The notes under the pieces were generated by a model. That model did no database searches, was not told the DNA's origin, and saw only the letters and a list, made by a program, of their open reading frames with translations. Shown here one piece after another: positions 33,091 through 39,342 of a stretch of 45,813 nucleotides of DNA. Location of the stretch: IMG/VR virus record IMGVR_UViG_3300022562_000550, positions 1 through 45,813 of that record; one strand, 5' to 3'. This stretch comes from a virus. The position numbers and the translations under genes are program-made. Within the stretch, counting starts at the first letter, position 1; every line of letters begins with the position of its first letter.

Positions 33091-33213
33091 TCCGCTGGGG
33101 AGAAGCCTGGGGTCGTTCGGTGGGATCTGTCAAGTAGCGGGCCCGGAGAGGGGGGTCCTTCAGCTCCAGCAAGCGGAAGGCGCAATGGCTCCCCGGGCCC
33201 ACCGTCGATGCTA

Positions 33214-33528
33214 TCAGCTCTTCGGGTCCCACTCGAAGTGAATGTGTGGGCCGCCCTTGGTGTTCTTGGACTCGTCGATCACGTCCCACTCTTCTCCGAG
33301 CGCTTCGCGGCATTCCTCGACGATCTGCAGGACGGCAGCCGCAGGCACTCCGGCGTCGAAGGCGCACCCGGTGAAGTGCTTGGACCCTCGCATGTGCTTG
33401 CCCTCGGTGATCGAGGTGATTCGCAGCTCGCCCCCGTTGTACTTCAGGTAGATGCCCTCGACGATCTGTGCTCCGAGCGATACTTGCGGGCTCATGCCCT
33501 TCATGCTCACGCCTGGCTTGAGTCTCAA
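33214..33528 (-). CDS. M15-family peptidoglycan peptidase (endolysin candidate)
   Basis: The protein has 104 aa from TTG 33528, which overlaps the upstream TGA (TTGA) after AGAGAGGAAGCG; ATG 33504 would give 96 aa. It contains the full M15 zinc-site motif SxHxxGxAxD as SKHFTGCAFD (H51, D58) and a second site GPHIHFEW (H95 or H97). GKHMRGS just before the first motif is also typical. Such enzymes cut peptide cross-links in peptidoglycan as L,D- or D,D-peptidases. It has no signal peptide, so it would need the holin-like protein at 31931 to reach the wall. Confidence 0.8.
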   Translation of the reverse strand: MRLKPGVSMKGMSPQVSLGAQIVEGIYLKYNGGELRITSITEGKHMRGSKHFTGCAFDAGVPAAAVLQIVEECREALGEEWDVIDESKNTKGGPHIHFEWDPKS

Positions 33529-33725
33529 CGCTTCCTCTCTTTCTTCGCGTGTTGGATGTACACTGCGACGCACTGGAACACGTAGCACTCCAGATGCATT
33601 GCCTCACCCGGCTGGATGATCATCGACTCTGAAACGGTGTCGTCATCCGGGCGCCAGACTTGGGCTCCACGGATCGAGTCGTTGCAGCTCGCGCACTGGC
33701 GAAGATCCCCGCCCCTCACGTCCAT
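33525..33725 (-). CDS. Small zinc-finger protein
   Basis: The protein has 66 aa. The ATG overlaps the TGA of the HTH gene (TGATG). QCASCNDSI (CxxC) and MHLECYVFQC (HxxC) give a possible metal site split by ~30 residues. A basic end (HAKKERKR) carries the ribosome site for the next gene. The function is unknown. Confidence 0.6.
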   Translation of the reverse strand: MDVRGGDLRQCASCNDSIRGAQVWRPDDDTVSESMIIQPGEAMHLECYVFQCVAVYIQHAKKERKR

Positions 33726-34090
33726 CAGTCGTCATCCTCTCGGAAGCGTCGATGGGACTCTCCATCGAACTTCGGCGGCTTCCATGACTTCGGAAGCACC
33801 TTGATCAGATCACCCCCAAAGTCTTCCAGAGAGGCACGCCAGTTGTCGAGGTCCTCGAAGAGGATCTTCTCGCGGATGTTGTAGAGCTTCGACAGTCTCT
33901 CGCGCATGGCCGGATACGGCGCCAGTCGGCCAAGCTCGGCGTCCTTGACCGCTTGCGGGGAGACATCCGCCAGCTCCCCAGCACGCTGGATGGAGAGCTG
34001 GCAGAGAATCCTTGCCTGTCGGATCCGTGTCATGAACACCGACTGGCGTGGAGCAGACTTGTCGAGCCTGCTTCTTTGGAACTTAGGCAT
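33725..34090 (-). CDS. Helix-turn-helix (XRE-like) protein; regulator or small terminase
   Basis: The protein has 121 aa from ATG 34090, overlapping the upstream TAA by 8 nt. Residues ~20-75 form an XRE-like HTH: RIRQARILCQLSIQRAGELA, then DVSPQAVKDAELGRLAPYPA, then a closing helix with LSKLYN. The end is charged and unstructured. It may be a repressor of the late operon. It could also be the small terminase, which has an HTH and usually lies just upstream of the ATPase, here three genes away. No other small terminase candidate is evident. Confidence 0.65.
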   Translation of the reverse strand: MPKFQRSRLDKSAPRQSVFMTRIRQARILCQLSIQRAGELADVSPQAVKDAELGRLAPYPAMRERLSKLYNIREKILFEDLDNWRASLEDFGGDLIKVLPKSWKPPKFDGESHRRFREDDD

Positions 34091-34274
34091 CCTGTTTTTG
34101 CGCCTGCTGTTGCATGGCCGCTTCGCGGGCCGCCTGTTGTTTCGCTTCGAGTTCATCGTTCTTCCTCTGGATTGCCCACGAGCAGACACGATGAGCGGCT
34201 TGCGGATCGAGCCCTTCGAGGGCGGTTGCGACGCGGCGCATTGCCCTGACTTCAGGATCTTGGCTGATCTTCAA
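34083..34274 (-). CDS. Small helical Gln/Ala-rich protein
   Basis: The protein has 63 aa from TTG 34274 with a strong site (GAAGGAGGCGAGAG) and a TTGA overlap with the -1-frame stop at 34271. It is helical throughout (RAMRRVATALEGLDPQAAHR, then a Gln/Ala/Lys tail). The first half resembles short phage proteins built as LDPEARRRVLAW-type helices. The function is unknown. Confidence 0.55.
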   Translation of the reverse strand: MKISQDPEVRAMRRVATALEGLDPQAAHRVCSWAIQRKNDELEAKQQAAREAAMQQQAQKQDA

Positions 34275-34914
34275 CTCTCGCCTCCTTCTTCCCTGACGAC
34301 TTCGGTGACGGTGATGTACGTCTTACCGTCTTCTTTGGTCTCGATTGTGTAGCCTTCCTCCGGGTCGAGACCTTTTTCCTGGAGGAATCGCTCGCACTTC
34401 TTTGGGCGCTTGTACCAGTCCCACGGGACTTCCCAGCTCCGCGACTTGATGGTGTAGCGGACTTCGGTTCTTTTTTCCGTGGCGCACCCCCCTGGAAGAA
34501 CGGCACCGACATGATGCCGCGCTTGTTGCACTCGATGATGAGGAACTCCATGATCCCTCCTCCGATGATCTTCCGCGCATGCGTGAAGATGAGCACCGAG
34601 TCTGGGCGCTCTTCGGCGAGGGCCTTGAGGATTGCCTCCTCTGGGTCTTTCTCGTAGTGGCTCACATACTTGATGCCACGGCGCTGCGCGATCATCTCCA
34701 TGATTTTCGATGGGTAGCCTTTGATCTTGCAGCAGACGATTGCAGTTGGTTCCATGCTCATGGTGATCTGCTCCGCCATGTTCGCGTCGCGGAACTGCTC
34801 GGTCATGAAGGCGAGCACGACGCTACGGGCCCGGTCGTTGTCGGCCTCTACGGTTGCGCGGGCGAGGTCGAGGGCGGCTCGGCGGAACTCCTTGTCCTCA
34901 GTTGACCGTTCCAT
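34252..34914 (-). CDS. Zero-frame product of a gene with a probable -1 frameshift
   Basis: The frame gives 220 aa from ATG 34914. The first ~145 residues look well folded (SVVLAFMTEQFRDANM, ITMSMEPTAIVCCKIKGYPS, RPDSVLIFTHARKIIGGGIM). After an A6 run at codons 147-148 the text turns into low-complexity Lys/Arg/Ser sequence that looks like the wrong frame. The -1 frame from there on reads as ordinary protein and stops at 34271, exactly overlapping the next start. So the main product may be a fusion of ~214 aa, and this zero-frame tail may be a minor form. No family is recognised; a nucleotide-binding fold is possible. Confidence 0.55.
   Translation of the reverse strand: MERSTEDKEFRRAALDLARATVEADNDRARSVVLAFMTEQFRDANMAEQITMSMEPTAIVCCKIKGYPSKIMEMIAQRRGIKYVSHYEKDPEEAILKALAEERPDSVLIFTHARKIIGGGIMEFLIIECNKRGIMSVPFFQGGAPRKKEPKSATPSSRGAGKSRGTGTSAQRSASDSSRKKVSTRRKATQSRPKKTVRRTSPSPKSSGKKEARVEDQPRS
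34271..34476 (-). CDS. -1-frame extension joined by probable frameshift at 34471-34476
   Basis: Reading -1 from the A6 run gives RTEVRYTIKSRSWEVPWDWY, then KRPKKCERFLQEKGLDPEEG, then TYITVTEVV and a stop at 34271, ~67 residues of normal composition. The stop overlaps the following TTG start as TTGA, the rule in this operon. No good independent start exists in this frame; GTG 34531 would read through nonsense-like sequence. An SD-like AGGGGGG lies 10 nt before the A6 run, as in the dnaX frameshift site. A one-base sequencing error in the A6 run would give the same picture. Confidence 0.55.
34471..34493 (-). promoter_or_regulatory. Possible programmed -1 frameshift signal
   Basis: On the minus strand AGGGGGG (34493-34487) is followed by a 10-nt spacer and AAAAAA (34476-34471), then G. 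Zero-frame codons are CGG AAA AAA GAA. The P-site tRNA can move back one base on AAA with full pairing and then read AGA. A small AGTCC/GGACT hairpin lies ~30 nt downstream, farther than usual. Confidence 0.5.
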
Positions 34915-35194
34915 CGGGCCTCCAGATCTTCTTGTTGTCCCACTTGATCGCGGACTTCTTCAGCTCTCGTGCCATGTCGACGACTTCGAGGGCATGCTCC
35001 GTGTACGGTTCCGGCAGGCTCGTCCCCATGAGCGAGTCCCCTGAAGTGTTCCACACAAAGAGAACGAACCCCTTGAGGTCCTTCGCCATCAGGAGCCTGA
35101 GCGCACGCTGTCTGTTTTCCTCGAACGCTTGCGGCGTGTTCAGCTCCTTGTCGTCCGGCGTTTCGATCTCGTGCTTCTTCTGTTCATCGCTCAT
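34898..35194 (-). CDS. Hypothetical protein, 98 aa
   Basis: The ATG at 35194 overlaps the upstream TGA (ATGA); longer frames only shadow the zinc-finger gene. An acidic N-terminus (SDEQKKHEIETPDDKE) is followed by a compact alpha/beta domain (RALRLLMAKDLKGFVLFVWN, then a helix HALEVVDMARELKK). It ends 17 nt inside the next gene. No family is recognised. Confidence 0.65.
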   Translation of the reverse strand: MSDEQKKHEIETPDDKELNTPQAFEENRQRALRLLMAKDLKGFVLFVWNTSGDSLMGTSLPEPYTEHALEVVDMARELKKSAIKWDNKKIWRPDGTVN

Positions 35195-35766
35195 CGGATC
35201 ACGTTCCTGTTCTTGAGGGGTGACTTGTACTCGTCTCCCTTGGTTCTGGCCTTGCGGCTCCCTTTCTTCTTCTTCGGTCGCGGAGGTGGCGGTTTCCCGG
35301 CGCGGCGGTCGCACAGCTCTTTGGTGTGCCGCAGCGACGAGAAGGTCTCGAACTGCACGGGAGGCTGCGAGGCGCCACCGAGGAACGACTGCCACACCTC
35401 TGTCTTGCACTCGGGGCATTCGACGAGGTGTCCGAGGCAGCCGCAGATCTTCGCCGTCATGAGGGCTTCGATGTACGTAAGGTTCTCCCGGTTGTACATG
35501 GCGACGACGAACTCGTACTCGTTCATGATCTCGCCGGACAGCGTCGAGTTGACGAGCAGGCTGATCGCACGGTACGAGGCGGCGCGTTGCACGTCGAAGT
35601 CTTTCAGCGTCTCCTTGCCGGACTGCGAGAAGAGAGGCACGGTTGCTGGCTTTCCATCTGGGAGGATGCAGTAGCATCGGACGACGAGGCATCCGCCCTT
35701 GTCGTGGGCCTTCATGTCGTGCTTGCAGCCGGGACACGGAGAGACGATAGGCTTCTTATCTACCAT
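35191..35766 (-). CDS. Cysteine-rich protein with several zinc sites
   Basis: The protein has 191 aa from ATG 35766, overlapping the Tat-signal gene by 11 nt. It has CPGCKHDMKAHDKGGC, then CYC, near the N-terminus, and CGCLGHLVECPECK in the middle, enough for two zinc sites. The C-terminus is strongly basic and proline-rich (GKPPPPRPKKKKGSRKAR), suited to nucleic-acid binding. Unknown phage early-type protein. Confidence 0.65.
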   Translation of the reverse strand: MVDKKPIVSPCPGCKHDMKAHDKGGCLVVRCYCILPDGKPATVPLFSQSGKETLKDFDVQRAASYRAISLLVNSTLSGEIMNEYEFVVAMYNRENLTYIEALMTAKICGCLGHLVECPECKTEVWQSFLGGASQPPVQFETFSSLRHTKELCDRRAGKPPPPRPKKKKGSRKARTKGDEYKSPLKNRNVIR

Positions 35767-36013
35767 GGCCACTACCATTGATCTCCTTGATGTCGAAGCT
35801 GGTGAGCGGATCCTGCAGGTAGAGCAGCAGCGGGATCTGTTTGTTCAGGTTCTCCACGAGGAACTCCCGGTGTTGTTCGAGCACGATGTCGAACAGCCTG
35901 CTGAATCGTTCCTGGTCGCTGATCGCTGCTTCAGGTCCTGCGAGCCCCACGGGTCCGAGGCTCATTGCTCCGCAGGCGAGTCCGAGCAGTTTCACGAATG
36001 CTCGTCTGTCCAT
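35756..36013 (-). CDS. Small protein with twin-arginine-like signal
   Basis: The protein has 85 aa from ATG 36013 after GGAAGGGTGACC. The N-terminus MDRRAFVKLLGLACGAMSLG fits the Tat rule (RRxFxK) followed by a weakly hydrophobic Gly/Ala core; a cut near AGPEAA (~30) is possible. The remaining ~55 residues are helical (FSRLFDIVLEQHREFLVENL). A short periplasmic or membrane-tethered protein is predicted; the hydrophobic part may simply be a membrane anchor. The function is unknown. Confidence 0.65.
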   Translation of the reverse strand: MDRRAFVKLLGLACGAMSLGPVGLAGPEAAISDQERFSRLFDIVLEQHREFLVENLNKQIPLLLYLQDPLTSFDIKEINGSGHGR

Positions 36014-36015
36014 GG

Positions 36016-36387
36016 TCACCCTTCCGCTTCCAGGCCGCCCTCCCTTGCCCTCCAAAGGATCGCCTTCTCTCCTCCGGTGGTCAGCGCGGTTTGGCCCGTG
36101 TTGTAGACGAGTCCGAGTTCGACGAGCTTGCCTCGGGCCGGGTTGACGCTGGAGTAGCGGATGCCCGTTTCGAGGTGGATCTGCTCGTCGGTGGCCGGGT
36201 GATCGAGCAGCAGCTCGTAGATCTGGCGCATCTGTGTTCCTTGGCGTGGCAGGTTGTGCTGCATGGCCACGATGCTGGTCCACTGTGTGCGGTGGCCTGA
36301 ACGGGATGCCCTCGGCTGATCGCCACAATCCCCTTGGGTGTCTCCGTCCAGGCCGAGCCGCAACTGTTTCTCAGCGGACGACATCAT
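36016..36387 (-). CDS. Winged-helix-like DNA-binding protein
   Basis: The protein has 123 aa from ATG 36387 (a second ATG follows at once), overlapping the MazG-like gene by 17 nt. The N-terminal ~50 residues are polar. Residues ~53-110 look like a winged helix: QMRQIYELLLDHPATDEQIH, LETGIRYSSVNPARGKLVEL, then a GLVYNTG wing. It is likely a phage transcription regulator or a small host-interaction protein. Confidence 0.6.
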   Translation of the reverse strand: MMSSAEKQLRLGLDGDTQGDCGDQPRASRSGHRTQWTSIVAMQHNLPRQGTQMRQIYELLLDHPATDEQIHLETGIRYSSVNPARGKLVELGLVYNTGQTALTTGGEKAILWRAREGGLEAEG

Positions 36388-36817
36388 CTCGGTGTGCCCT
36401 GTACCACATGAACATGGCGAAGTTTGCGACATCGACCGCTTCCCCCTCGATTGTCTTCTTGCTCACCATGATGTTCCCGATGCTCTCGACCAGCTCACCA
36501 GCTTCTTCGAGGATGCGCTGCATGATTTCGTGTGGGAGCATCTCTTTCCAGCCGCGCTTGTGGGAGTTCTCTCGCAGCTTGTCCACCATCTCTTGGGCGA
36601 ACTCCCAGACTGCCTTCTCGATCTCTGGCGCTTCCTTGTAGATGAAGATGGCTCGTTCGACCTCTTGCTGTCCGAACGTGTTTGCAGAGATCGGGTCGTC
36701 CAGGACGTGGCTCTTGTTCTGTTCGAGCGCTTCGAGCCGCGAGAGCAGGCAGGTCAGAATGCGAGCCAGGGTTGGGTTCGAGACTCCAACCGCTTCACAG
36801 TCTTGTTCGATGGTCAT
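36371..36817 (-). CDS. MazG-like nucleotide pyrophosphohydrolase-like protein
   Basis: The protein has 148 aa from ATG 36817, overlapping the upstream TGA (ATGA). The C-terminal ~90 residues match the helical pattern of phage MazG-like proteins: AQEMVDKLRENSHKRGWKEM, then RILEEAGELVESI, then GEAVDVANFAMFMWY. The EEAxEL and ExxDVxN acids would hold magnesium. Such enzymes split (d)NTPs to NMP and pyrophosphate. A full set of acids (ExxE..ExxD) is present, so activity is plausible. The N-terminus may be a separate helical part. Confidence 0.65.
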   Translation of the reverse strand: MTIEQDCEAVGVSNPTLARILTCLLSRLEALEQNKSHVLDDPISANTFGQQEVERAIFIYKEAPEIEKAVWEFAQEMVDKLRENSHKRGWKEMLPHEIMQRILEEAGELVESIGNIMVSKKTIEGEAVDVANFAMFMWYRAHRDDVVR

Positions 36818-37044
36818 CTTGCCACCTGTTTCACGACGCGGACGACGACCCAGATGAGTCCTGTGATCAAGAAGGTGGTGACAAGCATGGTCAGCGCGCC
36901 GAGGATGAACGAGATCGCGTCTCCTGCGGTCGCGTATCCCCACCCCATCCCGTTGCCGACGCTGTCGCTCATCTCGGCACAGGTGCCCCCGAGGCCGATG
37001 ACATAGAAGACTGCCCAGATCGTCAGAAAGGTATCTCTACGCAT
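36814..37044 (-). CDS. Two-span membrane protein
   Basis: The protein has 76 aa, ATG 37044, overlapping the upstream stop by 8 nt. There are two hydrophobic helices (~6-22 FLTIWAVFYVIGLGG; ~45-68 ILGALTMLVTTFLITGLIWV), a glycine-rich link and a basic end (VVKQVAR). It could be an early membrane-modifying or holin-type protein; no family is recognised. Confidence 0.65.
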   Translation of the reverse strand: MRRDTFLTIWAVFYVIGLGGTCAEMSDSVGNGMGWGYATAGDAISFILGALTMLVTTFLITGLIWVVVRVVKQVAR

Positions 37045-37294
37045 TGCTCTTGCCCCCAGTGTCAGGAACGTACTTTCCGTCGTACCTGGGGTAGAGGTGG
37101 ATGACCTTCTCGTGGTCGACCCCGAATCCGCACTTCCCCTGGCCGTGCTCGTGCGGGTCTGGAGCCCGACACGAGACCCAGCCCCTCCAGCCGAGCCCGT
37201 ACAGATTGGCGAGCTGGTGGGCGTCTAAGTAGTGGGATTCACCGTCACTTGCGCTGGTTACGAAGCCTGGATGGACCATGTAGACGATCTCCAT
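37037..37294 (-). CDS. Small phage protein with HLYPRYDGKY motif
   Basis: The protein has 85 aa, and the ATG follows CTGGGGGTGAGGCA. The end of the protein carries VIHLYPRYDGKYVPD, a short motif I have seen in many small phage proteins of unknown role. One cysteine pair (C42, C55) may bind metal with nearby His. It is the first gene of the long leftward operon, beside the divergent rightward unit. Confidence 0.6.
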   Translation of the reverse strand: MEIVYMVHPGFVTSASDGESHYLDAHQLANLYGLGWRGWVSCRAPDPHEHGQGKCGFGVDHEKVIHLYPRYDGKYVPDTGGKSNA

Positions 37295-37316
37295 TGCCTC
37301 ACCCCCAGAAGCATCC

Positions 37317-37345
37317 TAGACAACCCCCGCCTTGTAGTCTACACT
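37317..37345 (+). promoter_or_regulatory. Rightward promoter in the divergent region
   Basis: TAGACA (37317-37322) and TACACT (37340-37345) are 17 bp apart, with the near-palindrome GTAGTCTAC (37334-37342) over the -10. The reverse strand of the same element reads GTAGACTAC, offering a -10-like TAGACT for the leftward operon, though without a clear -35. It probably drives the 57-aa gene. Confidence 0.55.
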
Positions 37346-37456
37346 TTTCTTCGCGTAGGAGGAGACGCCTTCCGGGGGCGATCCCGAGGCTACGGTCGAG
37401 GGGTACTCCTACGTGCACACCACAACATGTAGTATTTGCAGAGGGGGTGAACCACA

Positions 37457-37630
37457 ATGGCTTCTCTCAAGACTGTCAGGAAGCATCTTCTGCAGGCCAG
37501 GGCCAAGGCTCGAATGAAGCGCCGCAAGCGCGCCTCTGAGATCGAGAGGTATCGCAACGGGTCTACTCCCTGGTACAGAATCCTCGGCCCGGAAAGAGAA
37601 GAAATCATCCGGCGTTACGAAAAGGCTTGA
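37457..37630 (+). CDS. Small basic protein
   Basis: The protein has 57 aa from ATG 37457 after GAGGGGGTGAACCACA. It is very basic in the first half (KTVRKHLLQARAKARMKRRK) and then WYRILGPEREEIIRRYEKA. Helical and DNA- or RNA-binding in character, it is the first rightward gene after the divergent promoter, a usual place for a host-takeover or regulatory protein. Confidence 0.6.
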   Translation: MASLKTVRKHLLQARAKARMKRRKRASEIERYRNGSTPWYRILGPEREEIIRRYEKA

Positions 37631-38251
37631 CGCTCATCCTCCGAAGTCTGCATGATTATCTTGCCTCCAGTACTGCTGTGAAGCAGCACACCAAGAGTCT
37701 CCGAGGCCAGACCGAATGGTTGTCACCCATCGGCTGTGGACATCGCCCTGAAGCTCTCAACCTGTCGGAGCTTTGAAGGTGTCCTTACTTCGTTGCTCGG
37801 AAGGGCAACAGGAGTGCTTCTTCGCCAGGGCTTCTTCTTCTCCAATACGTGCCCGTGGCTACAACGCTCGCTCCGAACAGCCTCGGCTCACCCACCAACA
37901 ACATCCTGCATGGGACCCAACGTCCGAGCACTCGGCTGCTCGTCGCTCGACGTACATGCAAGAATCTGCTCACGCACTCCAAGAACTGGCACAATTCCGC
38001 AGAGACTCCCCGTATTGAGCGAAGATGGGACGTGCAGGGGGTTCGCGCCGCTTTCTGGGGTCAGCGCGAGACTGGGCCGTGCGCACGCGTTTCAGGAGTG
38101 CCCCGGGGCGTGCAAGCAAAAGCGCCCGGCTGCCCCGTCCTTGGACGCGTGCACGGGGCGCCTTGCTAGGCCAAGCGCTTGGCGCATCGCAACATGTTGC
38201 ACGCGTTGGGTTTGCGAGTCTGCCCCGTGCTAGGCGCCGATTCCTGCCCCG
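37631..38251. other. Gene-free structured region
   Basis: About 620 bases with no convincing gene: open frames exist on both strands but lack ribosome sites and protein-like composition. It holds a CTGCT-GTGA-AGCAG hairpin (37673-37686), an AAGCTC/GAGCTT hairpin (37751-37773), a GCCCCGT/ACGGGGC pair (38132-38159) and two perfect palindromes (38170-38183, 38189-38200). TGCCCCGT, GCACGCGTT and TGCTAGGC each occur twice between ~38080 and 38235. It could be a replication origin, a packaging site, an untranslated RNA or a decayed gene. Confidence 0.55.
38170..38200. promoter_or_regulatory. Two adjacent perfect palindromes
   Basis: GCCAAGCGCTTGGC (38170-38183) and GCAACATGTTGC (38189-38200) are both perfect, with 5 bp between. 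They lie about 55-80 bp upstream of the strong promoter at 38252. They are candidate operators for dimeric regulators or origin elements. Confidence 0.5.
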
Positions 38252-38280
38252 TTGAAATCCCCTGCGCCGAGTAGTATACT
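38252..38280 (+). promoter_or_regulatory. Strong sigma70-type promoter
   Basis: TTGAAA (38252-38257) and TATACT (38275-38280) are each 5 of 6 to consensus with 17-bp spacing. The -10 lies in GTAGTATAC, the recurring element. It drives the run of small genes starting at 38333. Confidence 0.75.
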
Positions 38281-38288
38281 TGGCACAT

Positions 38289-38314
38289 GGCCAAGGCACC
38301 GTGCCTGGCCTTTT
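38289..38314 (+). terminator. Attenuator-like hairpin in the 5' leader
   Basis: GGCCAAGGC (38289-38297) pairs with GCCTGGCC (38303-38310), 8 bp with one bulged A and a 5-nt loop, followed by TTTTG. It lies just after the expected start of the 38252 promoter and before the ribosome site AAAAGGAGAAGG. It looks like an early terminator/attenuator. Confidence 0.5.
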
Positions 38315-38332
38315 GCACAAAAGGAGAAGGAA

Positions 38333-38575
38333 ATGAAATCGCCTAGGACCGGACGCACATACAAAAGCGTCCACGACGCAGCGCTGTTCGAGGGTGAGAT
38401 CTGGCGCGACGATCTGCGCTTGGGCTGGATCCGGGTAGACTCGCAAACGGTGTGGGTCATCGATGAGGAGCGGCGCGACCACAGAGGCAGGCTGATGCAC
38501 GTCTCCAGTTTCCGCAAGGACGCAAGAGGATGGCGGATGACCTGGCGGGCGCGCTTCGCCGATTCGGCGATGTGA
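38333..38575 (+). CDS. Small hypothetical protein
   Basis: The protein has 80 aa from ATG 38333 after AAAAGGAGAAGGAA; upstream extension would cross the promoter. Basic N-terminus (MKSPRTGRTYKSVHDAA), then beta strands (LGWIRVDSQTVWVIDEER). First gene of the operon from the strong promoter. Unknown family. Confidence 0.65.
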   Translation: MKSPRTGRTYKSVHDAALFEGEIWRDDLRLGWIRVDSQTVWVIDEERRDHRGRLMHVSSFRKDARGWRMTWRARFADSAM

Positions 38576-38603
38576 TCGCATCCGGGTAGGCTCGCACGCA
38601 CAG

Positions 38604-38776
38604 CAAAAGACTGGAAACCAATTCCGATTGCACCGGAAGGAGGTGACCCATGCTACGCGGTAAGGCATTCGCCATTGTGCTGATCGCCGAGTCCCTGATC
38701 GGGCTCGGGCTGATCGTATACATCGGGCTTCGCATCGGCATCTGATCGGGCGAAGCACAAAAGACTGAAAACCGGA
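38604..38776 (+). repeat. Pair of short intergenic repeats
   Basis: AAAAGACTGGAAACC near 38605-38619 and AAAAGACTGAAAACC near 38760-38774 differ by one base. They lie before the 31-aa gene and before the 142-aa gene, and could be protein- or RNA-binding elements or remnants of a duplicated leader. Confidence 0.4.
38650..38745 (+). CDS. 31-aa membrane micropeptide
   Basis: ATG 38650 has an excellent ribosome site (GGAAGGAGGTGACCC). The product is almost entirely one hydrophobic helix (FAIVLIAESLIGLGLIVYIG) with basic ends. Too short for family assignment; the ribosome site and position between genes support translation. Confidence 0.6.
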   Translation: MLRGKAFAIVLIAESLIGLGLIVYIGLRIGI

Positions 38777-38813
38777 CAATCGCAAACTGTTTGCATCGCA
38801 AAGGAGAATCGAA

Positions 38814-39242
38814 ATGTCTACGTTCCAAGTCATCGTGAAGGGCACGCCTACGCAGGCTGCCAAGGCTGCTGCAGATCGCGGCATCCCGTTTGTCTACGCT
38901 CGGCACATCAAGCGCTTCTCCGAGACAGTCGGGCTTGTCAACTCGGAGCACGAGGACAAACTGCATGCCTGGCTCGCTGAAATGAAGGAACCGCCATTCC
39001 CAGCGGGTACGCTGCTCTTCTGGAATGACGCGTATCCTCTGAAGCATGAGACATTCGACGTGGAGCAGCTCTGCGCATGCTCCGACCCTGGATGCCCCGT
39101 GCATCCCAGAGAAGACTGCTGCCATCGGTACGGGCGCGCCGTGCTGTACCGGGTAGACATGGAGGATCATACGGGCACGCGCTTCTGCACGATGTGCAAA
39201 GCGGATGCCTTGGACTCTGGGCTGTTCTATTCCAAGTCGTGA
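38814..39242 (+). CDS. Cysteine-rich hypothetical protein
   Basis: The protein has 142 aa, and the ATG follows AAAGGAGAATCGAA. The N-terminal ~70 residues form a small alpha/beta domain (MSTFQVIVKGTPTQAAKAAA). The C-terminal half has CACSDPGCPVHPREDCC and CTMC, a possible two-zinc site. Similar short proteins with a QVIVKG start and a late cysteine cluster are frequent in phages; the role is unknown. Confidence 0.65.
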   Translation: MSTFQVIVKGTPTQAAKAAADRGIPFVYARHIKRFSETVGLVNSEHEDKLHAWLAEMKEPPFPAGTLLFWNDAYPLKHETFDVEQLCACSDPGCPVHPREDCCHRYGRAVLYRVDMEDHTGTRFCTMCKADALDSGLFYSKS

Positions 39243-39256
39243 AGGAGAGTGAAACC

Positions 39257-39337
39257 ATGCTGGAAATCATCGCATGCGTAGCAATCTACGTGCTGTGTGC
39301 AATCGTGCTGTACCGTGAACTGTTCGGGAAGGAGTGA
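39257..39337 (+). CDS. 26-aa membrane micropeptide
   Basis: ATG 39257 follows GAAGGAGAGTGAAACC. The product is a single hydrophobic helix (EIIACVAIYVLCAIVLY) with a charged end. Its last codons carry the GGAAGGAG ribosome site for the next gene. It is the second such micropeptide in this operon. Confidence 0.55.
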   Translation: MLEIIACVAIYVLCAIVLYRELFGKE

Positions 39338-39342
39338 ATGCA

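Noticed and set aside
34898-35737. A 279-aa open frame
   Set aside because: Only the last 98 residues read as protein; the Arg/Pro-rich first part shadows the cysteine-rich gene at 35191-35766.
37849-38169. A 106-aa open frame in the gene-free region
   Set aside because: No ribosome site, no protein-like pattern, and it crosses several palindromes. It was kept as untranslated sequence.
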